Shown in pieces: positions 60,199 to 64,000 of a stretch of DNA of 64,000 bases (positions within the stretch are counted from its first letter, which is position 1; each line of letters starts with the position of its first letter). The position numbers were made by a program, and so were the translations under genes. Origin of the DNA: JAVBJN01 sp031546985 (GTDB taxonomy: Bacteria > Bacteroidota > Bacteroidia > Chitinophagales > Chitinophagaceae); the NCBI GenBank assembly GCA_031546985.1, contig JAVBJN010000064.1, positions 62,001 through 126,000 of the forward strand, in the 5' to 3' direction. Under the pieces are notes generated by a model. That model saw only the letters and a list, made by a program, of their open reading frames with translations, had not been told where the DNA came from and did not search any database.

Positions 60199-60667
60199 TT
60201 ACAGGTATAAAATAAGCCAGCTGCAGACGCAGCCGGCTCCACCTTGATAAAACTATTCTGCATGTGCAGAAAGCATAACAATAATACGATCCGTGAAGAT
60301 TAGATTTTATTGTTATTCATAATATTTATTACTCAATTTGTAATCGATAATTATTTTAAAATATTCAACACTTAAATAGTATTGGTTTTATTGCTTTTGT
60401 GTAATACCCAAAATGAAGATAGAACTGTCTTAAAATTATTATTAAACAATTGTTGCGTATTTGCTGTTTGGGCTAAACCTGTCATAGTAGCCAGGAACCA
60501 TGTGCTTTTGCCAGAAAACGTGCTAAAATCCCCATTTAATTCATCGCACTCTTTTTTTGCTGCATTAGATGAAAGATTTATAGCGAAGGATAAATATTAT
60601 TAACTATAAATTATATATTATATAATTTTATTGAGGCTCAATATTGTTGGCGACACAAACAAATGGC
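60199..60667. other. AT-rich gap with one hairpin, no gene seen
   Basis: This stretch of about 470 bp is unusually AT-rich, particularly 60310-60640. A 10-bp hairpin with one mismatch (AGCCAGCTGC/GCAGCCGGCT) at 60215-60238 reads like a minus-strand terminator, but no minus-strand gene lies there. A 73-codon frame at 60382-60603 is not convincing. The region presumably contains the patatin promoter. Confidence 0.5.
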
Positions 60668-63331
60668 ATGCAAATACTGGACAATCTCTTACAGAAGCTT
60701 TACAAAGGCGTTACGGTACTTATTAATTTCCTGCTGCTGCATTTCCGTGATATTGGGCTAAGGCTTTGGGCTGCGTCAGACGGCATAGCTTTTAAATTCC
60801 TGCTGCGCGATTTTTGGTCTGTTATCCTCAATGTAGGATTCATGGCCGTATTCCAGCTACTGGCATTATTGATCTTTCTCTACCTGCCTCAAGGCAAAGA
60901 CACTTTACTTATTGTGGTAGAAGACCTTGCTGGTAACCACAATTTTGGTAACCTGGCCTGGCTGCTTATTGGCCTGGTGTTTTGGAGCATTGTATCGGAG
61001 TATGCCGTGCGCTATGCCATTTACGTAACCGATAATTCGGGCATAAGCCTGTCTGCCAAACGGGTGCATTGGCGAAAAGAATTACAGCAGGCCATTGCCG
61101 ATATTTTCCTGGTGCTGCCCAGTTTTATTGTATTAGCGGGGTTGCTTTTTAATTATGTAGATGCCGATGAAATGGAAACCGATGTAAAAAATATGGGCTT
61201 TGGCATCACCGCTTTGTTGGTTTACCTGGTGCTGAACGGGCTGTGTTTTTTCTATTTCAATAAGGAGAAAAGAAAAGTGTGGCGCCATAAGGGATTGGGC
61301 AGGTTTTTGCTCCTGCCGCCCGAAGAACTGGCCTGGTGCGAAAAACTGACGGGTATTTACAACGATTTTGTTTTCGATATTCGTAAGCCTTCCAGCTTTT
61401 TGGGCATTGCCCATACCAAAATGTCTGGCCTGGCGGCATTGTTTCTGGCGGTGCCTCCTCCGGTACGGAATGCGTTTCCACAACATTCGCCATTTATTAG
61501 CGACGAAACCAAAGTGCCCGCCATGTTCAGGCTACGGACCTATTCCGAAGACCGCGATAAGCCTAATGGTTATTTCCGCTGGCAATACCATATTCCCAAC
61601 CGTTTTTACCACAAACTACATAAGCAGTTGGGTGCTATTGTAGGGGTATGTGCATTGTTCTTTATAACCGTGTTGTTTCTGCGCATCGACTACTACCAAT
61701 ATCCGGGTGCACCGGGCTTATTGCTGATTGGTTTTGCCTGCTGGAGTGGCTTATACCTGGGTGTTTTATTTGTGGATTTTGCTGTTTTAAGGCGGGGTGC
61801 ACCATTGCGGCCGGGTCTTTCATTGGAGCACCAGCCCGAAAAGGATGTGCAGCCCAAGTACCCGCACTGGCAAAAACTGAAAGGGGCTTTATCCTTGCGT
61901 ATGGTGCTTGTAGCCCTGCTGCTCTTTAGTTCCTGGGTTAATTTTGATCATCCGGTAAGGGTGTACGAAAATATATATAGCCGCAAATGTAACGGCGATA
62001 CCTGCATTGCCAATCAAAAAACAGCTACCGATTCTACAGCTTATGTACTGGCAGGTTGTGGCGATCTGAGAAAACCTTTGCGTGCCCATTTCGTAGATTG
62101 GTTTGGTAAGTATATGGCCGACTCTACAATGGTGCGGTATAAAGATGCCGCTACGGGCAGAGACATTTACCCGGTGGTGTTTGTATGTGCAGAGGGCGGG
62201 GCATTGCGTACCGGGGCTTTCTCGAGTGTTATGCTTGGCTTGTTACAGGATACACTCATGAAGAGCCAGCAATTGGACTTCCGTAAATACATATATGGGT
62301 TCTCCGGTGTTTCGGGCGGTAGCCTGGGTGTTTCGTTTTTTAACGCGATAGCCTATCTCGATAACCCGGATGGGCAAAGAACAAGGTACAAAGACGCGGC
62401 TATTGGCTTTTTTAAGAACGACTTTCTGGCGCCGGTAATTGGTAAAATGTTTTATGGCGATATATTAAACCTCTTTATTCCCTGGCATGTGAGGGGACTG
62501 GACCGGGCCATTGCCTTAGAGCAAGCCTGGGAAACGGGGTATGATGTGGCTAAAGTCTCGCGCCGGCTGGGTTATAATGTTTTTGACCAACCCATGGGCA
62601 ACCTGATTACGCATGCAGACCGGTATCCGGCGCTGTTTATCAATACCACCGAGGTAGAAACAGGCTTGCAATGCTGGGTGTCTAATGTAAAAGCCGTAGG
62701 TATGCCTTTGTATGAAGAGAGAGACCTTATTCCTGGTAAATTGAGGTACGGCATCAACTACAGTACCATGATCAATTTCAGTACAAGGTTTCCGCTGTTT
62801 TCGCCCGCCGCGTGCCTGATTCAGCGCCAGGATCGCAAACTGCACTATGTAGATGGCGGTTATGTAGACAATACAGGCGCCTATACCATGCTGGAAATGT
62901 TGAAGACCTTAAAACCGCAGTTCGATTCTTTAAAAGCCCTTGATTACGATGTGCGGCCTTTTGTTATCATGCTCCGGTTTTCGGAAGAAGGTACTAAGCT
63001 GCAGCAGATCGATTTTGCCAATGAGATCTCAGAAATTCTGAATGGCATTTACAATACCAGGGCGGGCCGGGTAAAACTAGCTACCCTTGCTTTAAAGGAG
63101 TATGTAGAAGATCCTGTAGATGGGTTAAATGGCAGGTATTGTAATTTATGCCTTACGCCCAACGGAAAGCAGGTGCCTATGAATTGGGTATTATCTACGC
63201 GGAGCCTGGGCCAGTTGGATGAGTTTGTAGATTCCTGCTGGAAGGACAGGCATGTAAACGACCTGAAGAAATTGTTTTTTGTAGACCAGTCGCGGTACAG
63301 CAGAGATACAATCATAAAACCTTTGCCATAA
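60668..63331 (+). CDS. Membrane-anchored patatin-like phospholipase
   Basis: The ATG at 60668 is chosen over a TTG at 60644. The 887 residues begin with about seven membrane helices over the first 425 residues (for example VILNVGFMAVFQLLALLIFL, LAWLLIGLVFWSIVSEYAV). A patatin domain follows: oxyanion region CAEGGALRTG, nucleophile Ser549 in GVSGGSLGVSF, and catalytic Asp729 in VDGGYVDNTG. Patatins hydrolyse acyl chains of phospholipids or similar lipids. The large membrane part is unusual. A strong terminator follows. Confidence 0.88.
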   Translation: MQILDNLLQKLYKGVTVLINFLLLHFRDIGLRLWAASDGIAFKFLLRDFWSVILNVGFMAVFQLLALLIFLYLPQGKDTLLIVVEDLAGNHNFGNLAWLLIGLVFWSIVSEYAVRYAIYVTDNSGISLSAKRVHWRKELQQAIADIFLVLPSFIVLAGLLFNYVDADEMETDVKNMGFGITALLVYLVLNGLCFFYFNKEKRKVWRHKGLGRFLLLPPEELAWCEKLTGIYNDFVFDIRKPSSFLGIAHTKMSGLAALFLAVPPPVRNAFPQHSPFISDETKVPAMFRLRTYSEDRDKPNGYFRWQYHIPNRFYHKLHKQLGAIVGVCALFFITVLFLRIDYYQYPGAPGLLLIGFACWSGLYLGVLFVDFAVLRRGAPLRPGLSLEHQPEKDVQPKYPHWQKLKGALSLRMVLVALLLFSSWVNFDHPVRVYENIYSRKCNGDTCIANQKTATDSTAYVLAGCGDLRKPLRAHFVDWFGKYMADSTMVRYKDAATGRDIYPVVFVCAEGGALRTGAFSSVMLGLLQDTLMKSQQLDFRKYIYGFSGVSGGSLGVSFFNAIAYLDNPDGQRTRYKDAAIGFFKNDFLAPVIGKMFYGDILNLFIPWHVRGLDRAIALEQAWETGYDVAKVSRRLGYNVFDQPMGNLITHADRYPALFINTTEVETGLQCWVSNVKAVGMPLYEERDLIPGKLRYGINYSTMINFSTRFPLFSPAACLIQRQDRKLHYVDGGYVDNTGAYTMLEMLKTLKPQFDSLKALDYDVRPFVIMLRFSEEGTKLQQIDFANEISEILNGIYNTRAGRVKLATLALKEYVEDPVDGLNGRYCNLCLTPNGKQVPMNWVLSTRSLGQLDEFVDSCWKDRHVNDLKKLFFVDQSRYSRDTIIKPLP

Positions 63332-63367
63332 AAAAGCCGCCCTTACAGTTTTGTAAGGGCGGCTTTT
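63332..63367. terminator. Bidirectional terminator (GCCGCC stem family)
   Basis: A perfect 16-bp stem AAAAGCCGCCCTTACA/TGTAAGGGCGGCTTTT with loop GTTT, between convergent genes. Confidence 0.93.
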
Positions 63368-63384
63368 CAAAATAGCAGAGCTGA

Positions 63385-64000
63385 TTATTTATTAGTGATT
63401 AACCTCAGAATATCCAATCCGTTTACAAACAGGATAAGTCCGAATAGCAGCACCATACCCGCCACCTGGGCGTATTCCATTACTTTTTCGTTGGGTTTGC
63501 GGCCTGTAATCATTTCGATAAGCAGGAAGATCACGTGACCACCATCCAATGCCGGAATAGGCAGAATGTTCATAAACGCCAGTACCAGCGATAACCATGC
63601 GGTACGCTCCCAGAACATAGCCCAGTTCCATTCAGCCGGGAAGATCTTAGCAATGGAGATAAAGCCACCAACCGATTCTTTCACTTTCACTTCCTTCGAG
63701 GTAAAGATCATTTTCAGGTTCTGCGCGTAGTCTGTAATGGTGGTCCATGCACGGTTTACACCAGCAGGTATAGCCTGGAAGAAAGTATAGTCTTTGGTTA
63801 CTGTTTTAAACATGGTATCCAGCGCCATCGAAGCCTGTACGCCCAGTAAGCCTGTTTCTGGGAGGTGTGCAGGCAGGTTAAGGGTATCTGCATTACGCAA
63901 TACCATTACCTCAATGTCTTTATTCTTATTACTCATCCGGGCTTCGCGGGTGTCTTTGTAGAACATGCCGCTGTGGCCGTTGATACCAATAATGCGATCG
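63385..64000 (-). CDS. rseP: RseP-type site-2 protease (C-terminal part; 5' end beyond window edge)
   Basis: The frame is open through the right edge; 205 residues are visible. The edge part reads DRIIGINGHSG, the end of a PDZ domain. The C-terminal membrane part carries the conserved NILPIPALDGGHVIFLLIEM with its LDG motif and ends with a last helix (MVLLFGLILFVNGLDILRL). RseP-type proteases cut membrane anti-sigma factors or signal peptides inside the membrane. The N-terminal HExxH is outside the window. It could process membrane anti-sigma partners such as those encoded here (inference). Confidence 0.92.
   Translation of the reverse strand, partial: DRIIGINGHSGMFYKDTREARMSNKNKDIEVMVLRNADTLNLPAHLPETGLLGVQASMALDTMFKTVTKDYTFFQAIPAGVNRAWTTITDYAQNLKMIFTSKEVKVKESVGGFISIAKIFPAEWNWAMFWERTAWLSLVLAFMNILPIPALDGGHVIFLLIEMITGRKPNEKVMEYAQVAGMVLLFGLILFVNGLDILRLITNK

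Noticed and set aside
60382..60603. 73-codon plus-strand frame before the patatin gene
   Set aside because: AT-rich region, no ribosome binding site or family pattern.
1..64000. CRISPR array, rRNA operon, complete insertion sequence or prophage
   Set aside because: No regularly spaced repeats, no rRNA-like sequence, and no transposase or phage structural genes were seen.

Overview
The window looks like chromosomal DNA of a Bacteroidota bacterium, most likely a member of the Chitinophagaceae (inference; no rRNA is present). The grounds are: several proteins with signal peptides and C-terminal type IX secretion (T9SS) sorting domains, a PorQ gene, LytS/LytTR two-component pairs, TAnnTTTG-type promoters, a tmRNA without encoded CCA whose tag ends YAMAA, and a parA-parB-DUF5683 cluster.

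Layout. 1-6 kb: DUF5683 (partial), parB, parA and a UPF0173 hydrolase on the minus strand, then FMN reductase, metallophosphoesterase and a small outer membrane barrel. 6-14 kb: lon; a cobalamin riboswitch ahead of a secreted T9SS beta-propeller (BtuG-like in context); a GH25 lysozyme; porQ; an L,D-transpeptidase. 14-18 kb: a BlaR1/BlaI-type pair with a clear double operator, and two unrecognised genes. 18.3-23.7 kb: tmRNA followed by a decayed stretch with gene remnants, a diverged ~130 bp repeat at each end, a thioredoxin-fold gene and one LytS/LytTR pair. 23.7-28.1 kb: transglutaminase-like protein, EamA transporter, and a hydrolase/ECF sigma/membrane protein operon. 28.2-31.6 kb: three related helical proteins that look like a tripartite pore-forming toxin of the HBL/NHE/ClyA superfamily. 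32-41.4 kb: a polytopic membrane protein, a T9SS protein, an ABC transporter joined to a LytS/LytTR pair, DinB, and an ECF42-type sigma factor with its DGPF and carboxymuconolactone decarboxylase partners. 41.6-47.7 kb: a periplasmic-propeller histidine kinase with its LytTR regulator, a LytTR protein with a degenerate receiver, and a T9SS protein. 48-50.5 kb: PhnA, a small exported helical protein, and an overlapping DUF3037/HipA-like pair. 50.6-54.9 kb: an ECF sigma factor, a partner protein that appears to span both membranes, and a T9SS protein that shares the sigma factor's predicted promoter. 55-64 kb: topB, a thioredoxin remnant, a membrane MutS-like ATPase, a lipoprotein, a membrane-anchored patatin, and the 3' part of an RseP-type protease.

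The two most interesting systems are the toxin-like operon at 28.2-31.6 kb, which has a terminator-like hairpin between components two and three, and the sigma/dual-membrane anti-sigma module at 50.6-54.9 kb, which comes with a matched pair of candidate promoters (AAC-N17-CGTC). All functional assignments come from motif recognition by eye; no database search was run.
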